A stretch of 63,572 nucleotides of DNA from Rubrivivax gelatinosus (GTDB lineage Bacteria > Pseudomonadota > Gammaproteobacteria > Burkholderiales > Burkholderiaceae_C), in the NCBI RefSeq assembly GCF_016583785.1, contig NZ_NRRU01000015.1:1-63572 (forward strand), in the 5' to 3' direction. Below the pieces are notes generated by a model. That model saw only the letters and a program-made list of their open reading frames with translations. It was not told the origin of the DNA and made no database searches. Positions 1-8,841 of the stretch are shown here, in pieces (position 1 is the stretch's first letter; each line of letters opens with the position of its first letter). The position numbers and the translations under genes are program-made.

Positions 1-1
1 C

Positions 2-33
2 GCCGAAGCCGTGCCGGCAGGCACGGCTTCGGC
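2..33. repeat. Perfect 14-bp inverted repeat inside the first open frame
   Basis: GCCGAAGCCGTGCC and its exact complement GGCACGGCTTCGGC flank a 4-base GGCA loop. It lies inside the Ala-rich reading frame and has no following T-run, so it is not a classical terminator. It could be a by-product of GCC/GGC-rich coding DNA or a small dispersed palindrome. Confidence 0.5.
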
Positions 34-538
34 GGCGTCCGCTGCCGCGCCGCCTCCAGCGGCGCCGAAGCCAGCTTCCGCGCCCGACCGCCGCCGGCTG
101 CAGCCGCCACCGGGGTTGCCGCCGGTCGCCGCACCGGCCGCGCCGGTGATCCGCCCGGTGCAAACCGATGCCAGTGGCCGGCGCGTGCACGAGCCGCCCG
201 CCTTCCTGCTCGACGACGCGCAGCGCCTGGCGGCGCGCCAGGCCGGCGAGGCCGCACGCGCGGCCTCGGCCGCGCGCCGAGTCGACCGCTACAAGATCGC
301 CTACGCGCTGGCGACGCGCGCGGTGCGCACGCAGGCCGAGTCACGGCTGCTCGGGCGCGATCTGGACGCAGCGCTCGCCGCGCTGCCCGGTGCGCCGCGC
401 TGCCCGCGCGTGGACGTGATGCCGGCGGGCGACAACTGGCGCTCGGTCTGCTGGCCGATGCTGCAGCGCGCCGAGGCCGAGCGCCTGCGCGACCGGCTCA
501 CCGAACGCGGACAGCGCGTCGAACTGATCGAGTTCTGA
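2..538 (+). CDS. C-terminal part of an Ala/Pro-rich protein with a SPOR-like tail (5' end outside window)
   Basis: The reading frame is open from the first bases, so the gene starts upstream of the window and only about 178 codons are seen. The visible N-terminal part is a low-complexity Ala/Pro linker. The last 85 residues form a compact alpha/beta-looking segment ending in RAEAERLRDRLTERGQRVEL. That tail resembles the end of SPOR-type peptidoglycan-binding repeats, where a residue-skipping helix is followed by a final strand, but no diagnostic signature is present. It ends at TGA 536-538. Function is not assigned; a membrane-anchored envelope protein with a linker is the best guess. Confidence 0.55.
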   Translation, partial: AEAVPAGTASAASAAAPPPAAPKPASAPDRRRLQPPPGLPPVAAPAAPVIRPVQTDASGRRVHEPPAFLLDDAQRLAARQAGEAARAASAARRVDRYKIAYALATRAVRTQAESRLLGRDLDAALAALPGAPRCPRVDVMPAGDNWRSVCWPMLQRAEAERLRDRLTERGQRVELIEF

Positions 539-704
539 GCCGCTCGCAGCCGCCCGCATGCCCGCGTAGACGCCCGCGCACCCGAATCCGTTACGCTACG
601 GGTTGTCAAGCTGACGGAAGTCAAGGCCGCCCCCTGTCGGGCACGATGCAATGCGGCACGCCGGAAATCCCTGTCTGGCGTGCCTGACCGCGAGTGAATC
701 CAAG

Positions 705-1940
705 ATGTTGAAGCCCCCTTCGGTCGACCAGACGGTCGAACTCCTGCGCGAGAAGCTCGAGCGCAGCGTGCTGCGCCCGCTGAAGCTGGCCGGCCGCGAA
801 CTGCTCCCGATCGTGCAGGGCGGCATGGGGGTCGGCATCTCGGCGCACCGCCTGGCCGGCAGCGTGGCCTCGCTCGGGGCCGTCGGCACGATCTCCTCGG
901 TCGACCTGCGCCGCCGTCACCCCGACCTGATGGAGCGCACCCAGCACTGTCACAAGGGCTTGAACGGCGAGGCCGACAAGAAGGCGATCAACGACGCCAA
1001 CCTCGAGGCCATCGACCGCGAGATCCGCGCCGCGCGCGAGATCTCCCAGGGCCGCGGCCTGCTGGCGATCAACGTCATGCGCGCCGTCGGCGAGTACGCG
1101 CCCTCGGTCGTGCGCGCGCTGCGCTCGGGCATCGACGCGGTCGTCGTCGGTGCCGGCCTGCCGCTGGACCTGCCGGACCTGGCCAAGGAACACCCCAAGA
1201 CCGCGCTGATCCCGATCCTGTCCGACGCCCGCGGCGTGCAGCTGATCGTCAAGAAGTGGGAGCGCAAGCAGCGCCGCCCCGACGCCATCGTCATCGAGCA
1301 CCCGCGGCTGGCCGCCGGCCACCTGGGCGCGGCGCGTGTCGAGGACCTGAACGACCCGCGCTTCGAGTTCGAGAACGTGATCCCGGCGACGCGCGAGTTC
1401 CTGCGCAGCGCCGGCATGGAAGACGTGCCGGTGATCGCCGCTGGCGGCATCCGCACGCACGAGGACATCGCGCGCCTGCAGAACCTGGGCGCCGCCGCGG
1501 TGCAGCTGGGCACGCCCTTCGTCGCCACCGAAGAGTGCGACGCCGACATCGGCTTCAAGAAGGTGCTGGCCGAGGCGCGCGACGAAGACCTGGTCGAGTT
1601 CACCAGCGTCGCCGGCCTGCCGGCGCGTGCGGTCAAGACCCAGTGGCTGAAGAACTACCTGCAGGCCGAACCCAAGCTGCAGGAGATCGCGCACAAGAAG
1701 CCGCGCTGCGTCGTCACCTTCGACTGCCTGGCCCAGTGCGGGCTGCGCGACGGCTTCAAGGGCTGGGGCCAGTTCTGCATCGACACCCAGCTCGCCGCCG
1801 CGGTGCGGGGCGACCTGAAGAAGGGGCTGTTCTTCCGCGGCGTCGGCCAGATGCCCTTCGGCACCCGCATCGTCCAGGTGCGCGAGCTGCTCGAGAAGCT
1901 GCTGACGCCGGTTCACGCCGACGCCTACGCCGCGGCCTGA
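705..1940 (+). CDS. Nitronate monooxygenase / 2-nitropropane dioxygenase family flavoprotein
   Basis: This 411-residue protein has the FMN-binding TIM-barrel pattern of the nitronate monooxygenase family. There is an N-terminal QGGMGVGIS loop near residues 32-40. A phosphate-binding AAGGIRTHEDIARL segment lies near 244-257 and GAAAVQLGTPF near 262-272. Members oxidise alkyl nitronates, or serve as FMN enoyl-reductase-like enzymes. This one is longer than minimal family members and carries a C-terminal extension with the cysteine-containing segment FDCLAQCGLRDG, so the substrate may not be a nitronate. I chose ATG 705 because the extra 18 codons upstream look non-coding. It is cytoplasmic and probably monocistronic. 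Confidence 0.85.
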   Translation: MLKPPSVDQTVELLREKLERSVLRPLKLAGRELLPIVQGGMGVGISAHRLAGSVASLGAVGTISSVDLRRRHPDLMERTQHCHKGLNGEADKKAINDANLEAIDREIRAAREISQGRGLLAINVMRAVGEYAPSVVRALRSGIDAVVVGAGLPLDLPDLAKEHPKTALIPILSDARGVQLIVKKWERKQRRPDAIVIEHPRLAAGHLGAARVEDLNDPRFEFENVIPATREFLRSAGMEDVPVIAAGGIRTHEDIARLQNLGAAAVQLGTPFVATEECDADIGFKKVLAEARDEDLVEFTSVAGLPARAVKTQWLKNYLQAEPKLQEIAHKKPRCVVTFDCLAQCGLRDGFKGWGQFCIDTQLAAAVRGDLKKGLFFRGVGQMPFGTRIVQVRELLEKLLTPVHADAYAAA

Positions 1941-1985
1941 AGACCCTGTCGCCGGCGGCCCGCGCGCCGCCGGCAGCATCGAGCG

Positions 1986-2393
1986 ATGTCCCTGGCCGCC
2001 GCCTACGCCGAGATCAAGCTGGCGCACGTCGCGCTCGTCGCCGCCAGCGGCGGCCTGTTCGCGGTCCGTGGCGCGGCGGTGCTGGCCGGGCAGCGCTGGG
2101 CGATGGCGAGGCCGCTGCGCGTCGCCAGCTATCTGATCGACACCCTGCTGCTGACCGCCGGCGCCACGCTGTGGACGCTGCTGGCGCTGCAGCCGCTGCG
2201 CGACGGCTGGCTCGGCACCAAGCTGGCGCTGCTCGTCGTCTACGTCGTGCTCGGCTCGCTCGCGCTCAAGCGCGGGCGAACGCCGGCCGCGCGCGCGGCG
2301 GCCTACGTGGCGGCGCTGGCGGTTTTCCTCTTCATGGTCTCGGTGGCGCGCGCGCACGATGCTCGCGGCCTGTTCGCCGCCTGGGCGGGCTGA
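1986..2393 (+). CDS. SirB2-like inner membrane protein
   Basis: This 135-residue protein is almost entirely hydrophobic, with four predicted membrane helices near residues 9-30, 45-68, 75-92 and 102-122. Length, helix spacing and the segments SGGLFAVRG and LIDTLLLTAGATLW fit the SirB2 family of small membrane proteins, whose biochemical role is unknown. It starts 45 bp after the flavoprotein and ends 14 bp before the hemerythrin gene, so it may be transcribed with both. Confidence 0.75.
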   Translation: MSLAAAYAEIKLAHVALVAASGGLFAVRGAAVLAGQRWAMARPLRVASYLIDTLLLTAGATLWTLLALQPLRDGWLGTKLALLVVYVVLGSLALKRGRTPAARAAAYVAALAVFLFMVSVARAHDARGLFAAWAG

Positions 2394-2407
2394 CGACGGA
2401 GCATTCG

Positions 2408-2929
2408 ATGGCGACGATCCTGCTGCACGAAGGGCCTTCGGTGGGTTTCGAGGCGCCGTTCGAGATGCTAGAGGCCTGCCACGACCGGGTCGAACGCACG
2501 CTGTCGCTGCTGGAGCGGCTGCGCCTGCACCTGGACCGCCTGGATGTGGTCGACGAGCAGGCGCGGCACGCTGCGCGCGACGTGATGCGCTACTTCGACC
2601 TCGCCGCGCCCAAACACCACGAGGACGAGGAGCGCCACGTCTTCCCGGCGTTGCGCGAGCAGGGCCAGGCGGCGCTGGCCGACCGGCTGCAGGCCGAACA
2701 CGGTGAGATGGCCGCGCAGTGGGCACGCCTGCGGCCGACGCTCGCCGCCATCGTCGACGGCGCCTGGGACAGCGCCGCGGCGCCGCTGTGGGAAGCCTTC
2801 GTCGTGTCCTACCGGCGCCACATCGTCGACGAGGACGAGCAGGCCTACCCGGCCGCCGCCGCCGCGATCGACGATCGCTGCCTGGGCCGCATGGCCGAGG
2901 AGATGGCGCACCGGCGCGGGCTGCGCTGA
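2408..2929 (+). CDS. Hemerythrin HHE domain protein
   Basis: This 173-residue helical protein has histidine/glutamate clusters suited to a diiron site: HDRVERTL near residue 20, APKHHEDEERHVFP near 60-73, QAEHGEMAAQW near 95-105 and RRHIVDEDEQAYP near 137-149. This is the pattern of bacterial HHE-domain proteins, which bind O2 or NO or help in iron handling and stress responses. ATG 2408 follows the SirB2-like gene by 14 bp, suggesting co-transcription. No membrane segment or extra domain is present. Its ligand is not predictable from sequence. Confidence 0.85.
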   Translation: MATILLHEGPSVGFEAPFEMLEACHDRVERTLSLLERLRLHLDRLDVVDEQARHAARDVMRYFDLAAPKHHEDEERHVFPALREQGQAALADRLQAEHGEMAAQWARLRPTLAAIVDGAWDSAAAPLWEAFVVSYRRHIVDEDEQAYPAAAAAIDDRCLGRMAEEMAHRRGLR

Positions 2930-3029
2930 GCGGCCCGCAACGCCTCGTTCCTAGGGCGTGCGTTTCTGACCTGACGGGGGTGCCGTGCCCCAGCTGCGGG
3001 CGCACAATGCCTGCAGGAGGTGACAGCGC

Positions 3030-4244
3030 ATGACGTCCGGGAAAATCCTCGTCGCGCAGGGTGGTGGTCCTACCGCCGTGATCAATCAATCGCTGGTGGG
3101 TGTGGTGCTGGAGGCGCGGCGGTTTCGCGACGTGCGCCTGGTCTACGGCGCGCGCCACGGCGTGCGCGGCATCGTCGACGAGGACTTCGTCGACCTGACG
3201 CAGGAGACCAGCCACAACCTCGAGCAGGTGGCCAACACGCCGTCGTCGGCGCTGGGCTCGACGCGCGACAAGCCCGACCTGAAGTACTGCCAGGAGATCT
3301 TCAAGGTCCTGCAGGCGCACGAGATCGCGCACTTCTTCTACATCGGCGGCAACGACTCGTCGGATACGGTGCGCATCGTCAGCGAGCAGGCGATCAAGGC
3401 CGGCTACCCGCTGCGTGTCATCCACATTCCGAAGACGATAGACAACGACCTCGTCGGCAGCGACCACACGCCGGGTTTCCCGAGCGCGGCGCGTTTCGTC
3501 GCCCAGGCCTTTGCCGGTGCCAACCTCGACAACGCCGCGTTGCCGGGCGTCTACGTTGGCGTCGTGATGGGCCGCCACGCCGGTTTCCTGACCGCCGCCA
3601 GCGCCCTGGGCAAGAAGTTCCCCGACGACGGCCCGCACCTGATCTACGTGCCCGAGCGTGTCTTCGACATCGAGCGTTTCCTCGCCGACGTGAAGACCAT
3701 GTACGAGCGCCACGGGCGCTGCGTCATCGCCGTCAGCGAAGGCATACACGACGCCTCGGGCCAGCCCATCGTCGTGCAGCTGGCCAAGAGCGTCGAACAC
3801 GACGCCCACGGCAACGTGCAGCTCTCGGGCAACGGCGCGCTCGCCGACCTGCTGTGCGACACGATCAAGTCCCGGCTGGGCATCAAGCGCGTGCGCGGCG
3901 ACACCTTCGGCTACCTGCAGCGCAGCTTCATCGGCTGCGTCAGCGACGTCGACCAGCGCGAGGCGCGCGAGGTCGGCGAGAAGGCGGTGCAGTTCGCGAT
4001 GTGGGGCAAGAGCGACGGCTCGGTCGCGATCAAGCGCACCGGCTTCTACTCGGTCGACTACGAACTCCTGCCGCTGGCGACGGTGGCCGGCAAGACGCGC
4101 ACGATGGACGACGAGTTCATCACCCCCGAAGGCACCGACGTCACCGACGCCTTCCGCATGTATTTGCGGCCGCTGCTGGGTTCGCGCATGCCCGACGCCT
4201 TCCGCCTGCGCCGCGCGCCGGTGCCCAAGGTGCTGCACAAATGA
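3030..4244 (+). CDS. pfp: Pyrophosphate-dependent 6-phosphofructokinase
   Basis: The 404-residue protein catalyses the reversible PPi-driven phosphorylation of fructose 6-phosphate in glycolysis or gluconeogenesis. Motifs seen are GGGPTAVIN (11-19), GGNDS (106-110), PKTIDND (134-140) and MGRHAG (180-185). The Asp in GGNDS, where ATP enzymes have Gly, and the Lys in PKTIDND are the recognised signs of PPi use. An AGGAGG-like site precedes ATG 3030, and a CACAAT element lies at 3003-3008. The stop overlaps the next start (ATGA), so the downstream hydrolase is translationally coupled. Organisms of this group commonly use PPi-PFK in place of the ATP enzyme. Confidence 0.93.
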   Translation: MTSGKILVAQGGGPTAVINQSLVGVVLEARRFRDVRLVYGARHGVRGIVDEDFVDLTQETSHNLEQVANTPSSALGSTRDKPDLKYCQEIFKVLQAHEIAHFFYIGGNDSSDTVRIVSEQAIKAGYPLRVIHIPKTIDNDLVGSDHTPGFPSAARFVAQAFAGANLDNAALPGVYVGVVMGRHAGFLTAASALGKKFPDDGPHLIYVPERVFDIERFLADVKTMYERHGRCVIAVSEGIHDASGQPIVVQLAKSVEHDAHGNVQLSGNGALADLLCDTIKSRLGIKRVRGDTFGYLQRSFIGCVSDVDQREAREVGEKAVQFAMWGKSDGSVAIKRTGFYSVDYELLPLATVAGKTRTMDDEFITPEGTDVTDAFRMYLRPLLGSRMPDAFRLRRAPVPKVLHK

Positions 4245-5164
4245 ACGCGGCGCTCGACCCCGCCCTGGCCCGTCAGGGCCAGCCGCTCGGGCCGGCGCTG
4301 CCCGGCGAACGCCTGGCGCTGCCGGGTGGCCTCGTCTGCTACACGATGGGCGAAGGCGCGCCGCTGCTGCTGGTGCACAGCGTCAACGCCGCCGCCTCGG
4401 CCGCCGAGATGCGCCCGGCCTACGAACACTACGCCCAGCGGCGCACGGTGTTCGCGCTCGACCTGCCCGGTTTCGGCCTGTCCGATCGCTCCGATCGCGC
4501 CTACACGCCGCGGCTGATGACCGACGCGCTGCACGAGGCGGCGTCGCAGATCCGCCAGCGCTGCGGCGCCGCGCCGCTGGACGCGATGGCGCTGTCGCTG
4601 GGCTGCGAGTTCCTGGCGCGCGCGGCCTGCGAACGCCCGCGCAACTGGGGCCGGCTGGCGCTGGTCAGCCCGACCGGATTCCGCGGCGCCCGCCCGCTGC
4701 GCGGTGCGCCCGGCAGCACGCGCGCGATTCCCGGGCTGCACGCGGTGCTGTCGGTGCCGCTGTGGGCGCCGTTCCTGTTCGACAACCTGACGCGGCCCAA
4801 GGTCGTGCGCTACTTCCTCGAGAAGACCTGGGGCGGGCGCCAGATCGACGAGCAGGCCTGGGCCTACGCGGTGGAGACCGCGCGTGCGCCGGGCGCGCGG
4901 CACGCGCCGCTGGCCTTCCTGTCGGGCGGGCTGTTCAGCGCCGACATCCTCGACGTCTACGACAAGCTGCGCCAGCCGGTGTGGATGTGCCACGGCGTGC
5001 GCGGCGACTTCACCGACTACCGCGCCAAGAGCGAAGTCGAGAAGAAGCCGAACTGGCGCTTCAACGTCTTCCAGACCGGGGCGCTGCCCTACTACGAGCG
5101 CCCGCGCGAGTTCTTCGCCGTCTGCGACCGCTTCCTGACTAGAGGCTACGCGCCGCCAGCTTGA
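4241..5164 (+). CDS. Alpha/beta hydrolase coupled to PPi-phosphofructokinase
   Basis: This 307-residue alpha/beta hydrolase has an oxyanion-loop region LLLVHSVNAAAS near residues 44-55 and a strand ending DLPGFGLSDRS near 78-88. The nucleophile elbow reads ALSLGCEF (Ser within G/A-x-S-x-G) near 117-124. The expected late His is not obvious: the C-terminus has GALPYYERP instead of a GH motif, so the triad may be altered. It begins with ATGA overlapping the PFK stop. Its 3' end overlaps the convergent PatZ-like gene by 26 bp. Substrate is unknown; similar proteins commonly sit next to this PFK in related bacteria, as far as I recall. Confidence 0.75.
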   Translation: MNAALDPALARQGQPLGPALPGERLALPGGLVCYTMGEGAPLLLVHSVNAAASAAEMRPAYEHYAQRRTVFALDLPGFGLSDRSDRAYTPRLMTDALHEAASQIRQRCGAAPLDAMALSLGCEFLARAACERPRNWGRLALVSPTGFRGARPLRGAPGSTRAIPGLHAVLSVPLWAPFLFDNLTRPKVVRYFLEKTWGGRQIDEQAWAYAVETARAPGARHAPLAFLSGGLFSADILDVYDKLRQPVWMCHGVRGDFTDYRAKSEVEKKPNWRFNVFQTGALPYYERPREFFAVCDRFLTRGYAPPA

Positions 5165-7763
5165 AGTCGGGGTCCTCGGGGAAGGGCGAGATCGAGAACC
5201 CGAGGCTGCGCATCAGGCGCAGCATGTTGCCGTTGTTCGCCAGGATCAGGCCCTCGATCTCGGCCAGCCCCTTGGCGCGCGCGAAGTCGATGATCGACAG
5301 CATCAGCCGCGAACCCAGGCCCTGGCCCTTGAACTCGTCGGACACCGCGAGCGAGAACTCGCAGGTCGTCTGGTCGGGGTTGGTGATGTAGCGCGAGACG
5401 CCGATGATGCGGTCGCTCTCCTGGAAGCTGCCGTCCTCGCCGACGTGGCGCTCGCGCAGCACCGCCACCAGCGCCATTTCGCGGTCGTAGTCGATCAGCG
5501 TGTAGCGCGCCAGCATGCGCGCCGGCAGCTCGGGCATGGTGCTGGCGAAGCGGAAGTAGCGGCTCTCGTCGGACAGCCCGCGCACGAAGGACTGCAGCAT
5601 GTCGGCGTCGTCGGGGCGGATCGGGCGGATCGTGTACAGGCCGCCGCCCTTCATCGGCCACTCGCGTTCCTGGCTCGAGGGGTAGGGCAGGATCGCCAGG
5701 TGGTTGTAGCTGTGCGGCGCCGCCGCCGAGTGGTCGATGACGATGCGCGCGTCGACCGCGACCGCGCCGTTTTCGTCGACGATGATCGGGTTGATGTCCA
5801 TCTCGCGCAGCTGCGGCAGCTCGCAGACCATTTCCGAGACGCGCAGCAGCACCTGTTCGAGCGCCTGGATGTCCGCCGGCAGCGCGCCGCGCCATTCGCC
5901 CAGCGACTCGGCGACGCGCGAGCGTTCGATCAGCCGGTGCGCCAGGAACTGGTTCAGCGGCGGCAGCTCCATCGCGCGGTCGGCGATCAGCTCGATCATC
6001 GTGCCGCCGGCGCCGAAGGTGATCACCGGGCCGAAGGGGTCGTCGGTGGTGAGGCCGACGTAGACCTCGCGCGTCTTGCCGCGCGAGTTGCGCCCGGCCA
6101 TCGGCTGCACCGTGATGCCGTTGATGCGCGCCGCCGGCAGCGCGCGGCGGATGTTGTCCATCATGTCGTTGAAGCGGTCGCGCACCTGCGCGGCGCTGTG
6201 CACGTCGAGCACCACGCCCTTGACGTCGCTCTTGTGCGAGATGTCGGGCGAGTCGATCTTCAGCGCCACCGGGTAGCCCAGCTGGCTGGCGATCAGCATC
6301 GCCTCGTTGGCGGTGCGCGCCAGCATCGTGCGCGTCACCGGGATGTGGAAGGCCGCCAGCAGCGCCTTGCTCTCCATCTCGGTCAGCACGCGCCGGCGTT
6401 CGGTCAGCACACCCTCGATCAGCAGGCGTGCGCCTTCGGTGTCGGGCTCGGCCAGGTGCGACAGCGGCGCCGGCGTCTGCTGCAGCAGCTGCTGGTTGCG
6501 GTAGAAGCTGGCGATGCTGTGGAAGGCGTCGACCGCGGCTTCCGGGGTGCGGAAGGTCGGGATCGAGCGTGTGCCCAGGTACTCGCGCGCCGGGCGCACG
6601 ACCGAGTCGCCCATCCAGCACGACAGCACCGGCTTGCCGGCGGGCGAATACGCTTCACCGATGGCCTCGGCGACCGAGGCCGGGTCCTCGCCGGCCTTGG
6701 GCGAGTAGATCAGCAGCACGCCGTCGGTGCCGCGGTCGCCCATCGCCGTCTGCAGCGCTTCGCGGTAGCGCGTGCCGTCGGCTTCTTCGCCCAGGTCGGC
6801 GACGCCGGCGACCTCGAGTCCGATCTCGTCGGCCCAGTCGGCGGCGAGCACGCCGGGGCCACCGCCGTTGGTGATGATGGACAGCCGCCGCCCGACCGGG
6901 CGGAAGCGTGAGGCCAGGCACTTGGCGGCCGAGAACAGCTGCACGAAGGCGCGCACGCGCACGACGCCGGCGCGGCGCAGCGCGGCGTCGAAGACGTCGT
7001 CGGCGCCGACGATGGCCGCCGAGTGCGTCAGCGCGGCGTTCGAGCCCGAGGGCTTGCGCCCGGACTTCATCACCACCACCGGCTTGGCGTAGGCGGCGGC
7101 GCGCAGCGCGCTCATGAAGCGGCGCGCGTTGCGTATGCCCTCCATGTAGACCAGGATGCTCTGCGTCTGGCCGTCGTTGGCCAGGAAGTCCAGCGCCTGC
7201 GGCAGGTCGACGGCGGTGTTGGGGCCGAGCGAGATGACGTTGGAAAAGCCGATGCCGTTGTGCCGCGCCCAGTCCAGGATCGAGGCCGTCAGCGCGCCCG
7301 ACTGCGAGATCAGGCCCAGCGGGCCGGGTGTCGCCAGCGGCCCGAGCGCGCTGGCGTTGAGCTTGAGGCTGGGGCGCTGGAAGCCCAGGCTGTTCGGGCC
7401 CAGCAGGTTCACGCCGTAGCGCTTGGCGACCTGGTGCAGTTCGGTGCAGGTCTGCGGCGGCAGGCCGCTGGAGACGATGAGCGCGGCGCGGCACCGGATG
7501 CGGCCGACGATCTCCATCGCCGCCGGGATCTGCTCGGCCGGCAGCGCGATCAGCGCCAGGTCGGCGCGCGAGGCCGCCAGGTCGGCCAGCGTGCCCGTCA
7601 TCGAGATGTCGAGCCAGGTGATCGGGCCGGTGTAGCCGCCATCGATCAGCGCGCGGCGCATCGTGCGTGCCAGCGGCGTCGGAGCCTCGTCGCTGTCCGG
7701 ATCGCCGGCGAAGACGACGATCGAGCGCGGTGCGAAGAGCGAGCTGAGGATATGGCGGTCCAC
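5139..7763 (-). CDS. PatZ-like bifunctional acyl-CoA synthetase (ADP-forming)/GNAT lysine acetyltransferase
   Basis: The 874-residue protein has the architecture of PatZ/Pat (YfiQ). A CoA-binding Rossmann domain lies near 1-135 and succinyl-CoA-ligase-like domains near 140-450. An ATP-grasp domain spans about 465-700 (PVALKIDSPDISHKSDVKGV). The C-terminal GNAT domain, about 715-874, contains VSDEFKGQGLGSRLM as its acetyl-CoA pyrophosphate loop. Characterised relatives acetylate acetyl-CoA synthetase and other proteins on lysine; the synthetase-like half usually senses acetyl-CoA. The ligase catalytic loop has LTHSAAIVG, where active ADP-forming enzymes have a histidine nucleophile. The start is GTG at 7763 with only a weak ribosome site. 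Confidence 0.9.
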   Translation of the reverse strand: MDRHILSSLFAPRSIVVFAGDPDSDEAPTPLARTMRRALIDGGYTGPITWLDISMTGTLADLAASRADLALIALPAEQIPAAMEIVGRIRCRAALIVSSGLPPQTCTELHQVAKRYGVNLLGPNSLGFQRPSLKLNASALGPLATPGPLGLISQSGALTASILDWARHNGIGFSNVISLGPNTAVDLPQALDFLANDGQTQSILVYMEGIRNARRFMSALRAAAYAKPVVVMKSGRKPSGSNAALTHSAAIVGADDVFDAALRRAGVVRVRAFVQLFSAAKCLASRFRPVGRRLSIITNGGGPGVLAADWADEIGLEVAGVADLGEEADGTRYREALQTAMGDRGTDGVLLIYSPKAGEDPASVAEAIGEAYSPAGKPVLSCWMGDSVVRPAREYLGTRSIPTFRTPEAAVDAFHSIASFYRNQQLLQQTPAPLSHLAEPDTEGARLLIEGVLTERRRVLTEMESKALLAAFHIPVTRTMLARTANEAMLIASQLGYPVALKIDSPDISHKSDVKGVVLDVHSAAQVRDRFNDMMDNIRRALPAARINGITVQPMAGRNSRGKTREVYVGLTTDDPFGPVITFGAGGTMIELIADRAMELPPLNQFLAHRLIERSRVAESLGEWRGALPADIQALEQVLLRVSEMVCELPQLREMDINPIIVDENGAVAVDARIVIDHSAAAPHSYNHLAILPYPSSQEREWPMKGGGLYTIRPIRPDDADMLQSFVRGLSDESRYFRFASTMPELPARMLARYTLIDYDREMALVAVLRERHVGEDGSFQESDRIIGVSRYITNPDQTTCEFSLAVSDEFKGQGLGSRLMLSIIDFARAKGLAEIEGLILANNGNMLRLMRSLGFSISPFPEDPDFKLAARSL

Positions 7764-7886
7764 GGTTGTTCTTTCGTCCTGGGGTGAACCCGAGGAGCAT
7801 AGGGCAGCGCCTTCGCGCGCGGGTGTGAAGCCTGCACGAGCCCGTGCGGCGCATTGATCATGCGCAAGCGCCGCGTGGCGGCTCGA

Positions 7887-8783
7887 TCAGGGCTCCAGCA
7901 CCGCGCCGGCAGCCTCGACGACACGTGCCGTCAGGCGCTGCAGCGCGGGCAGCGTGATGCGCGCGTGCTGCCAGGCCAGCGCCACCTGCAGCTCGCTGCC
8001 GGGCACCAGCGCGACGAGGGCGCCGGCGGCCAGCAGCGGCCGCACCAGCGGCTCGGGGTTCAGCCCCCAGCCCAGGCCGGCGAGCGTCGCGTCGACGAAA
8101 GCCTGGCTGGCCGGCAGCCAGTGGCGGGGCAGTTCGACGCCGTGTCCGAGCACCCGTTCGGCCCAGCGCTGCTGCAGCCTGTCCTTGCGGTCGAAGACCA
8201 GGGCCGGCGTGCGCGCCAGTGCCGCGGCGTCGACACCGGCGGCGAAGTGGCGCCCGACGAAGGCCGGGCTGGCGGTGGCGACGTAGCGCAGCTGGCCCAG
8301 TGGTACGCGGCGGCAGCCGGGTGCCGCTTCGTCGTCGGCGCTGACGGCGGCCAGCACCTCGCCGGCGCGCAGGCGTTCGGCGGTGTGGTCCTGGTCGTCG
8401 ACGCTCAGGTCCAGCAGCACACCGGGCTCGTCCTGAGCGAAGGCGGCCGCGGCGGCGACGAACCAGGTCGCCAGGCTGTCGGCGTTGACCGCCACCGGCA
8501 GCGTCGCCCAGTCGCCGGCCGCACCCAGCGCCGGCAGTTCGCGCCGCAGCCCGCCTTCGAGCAAGGCCACCTGCTCGGCGTGGCGGCACAGCAGGCGGCC
8601 GGCCGCGGTGGCTTCGCAAGGCTGGCCGCGCACCACCAGCACCTGGCCCAGGCGCTCCTCGAGCAGGCGCACACGCTGCGACACCGCCGAGGCGCTGACG
8701 TGCAGCGTGCGCGCGGCACGTTCGAAACTGCCTTCGCGCACGACGGCGGCGACGGCTTCGATCAGGGCGTAGTCCAGCATCAA
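7887..8783 (-). CDS. argP: LysR-type regulator ArgP
   Basis: The 298-residue protein has an N-terminal winged helix-turn-helix (residues about 4-60, with GSFERAARTLHVSASAVSQR) and a LysR substrate-binding domain. It matches ArgP/IciA, which senses lysine and arginine and activates the basic amino acid exporter gene argO. The gene diverges from an argO-like gene across 58 bp, the classic arrangement, and this context is the best support for the assignment. Residues such as SVDDQDHTAERLRAGEVLAAVS follow the ArgP pattern. Confidence 0.88.
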   Translation of the reverse strand: MMLDYALIEAVAAVVREGSFERAARTLHVSASAVSQRVRLLEERLGQVLVVRGQPCEATAAGRLLCRHAEQVALLEGGLRRELPALGAAGDWATLPVAVNADSLATWFVAAAAAFAQDEPGVLLDLSVDDQDHTAERLRAGEVLAAVSADDEAAPGCRRVPLGQLRYVATASPAFVGRHFAAGVDAAALARTPALVFDRKDRLQQRWAERVLGHGVELPRHWLPASQAFVDATLAGLGWGLNPEPLVRPLLAAGALVALVPGSELQVALAWQHARITLPALQRLTARVVEAAGAVLEP

Positions 8784-8841
8784 TGAAGCGTTGCTTAATC
8801 CGGTGCAGCAAGTCTAAGCATGGCTTTGGCGATTTCGCGCC
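8784..8841. promoter_or_regulatory. argP-argO divergent control region
   Basis: The 58-bp gap is AT-rich against its surroundings (GAAGCGTTGCTTAATC, then GCAAGTCTAAGCATGG). It must hold the argO promoter and the ArgP operator. A LysR-type T-N11-A interrupted dyad could be drawn across GCGTTGCTTAATCCGGTGC, but I cannot define it with certainty. Confidence 0.5.

Noticed and set aside
621..4238. 1205-codon open frame on the minus strand
   Set aside because: It runs antisense to three well-supported genes (flavoprotein, hemerythrin, PPi-PFK). Its translation is low-complexity Arg/Ala/Val/Asp/His sequence typical of the complement of GC-rich codon bias.
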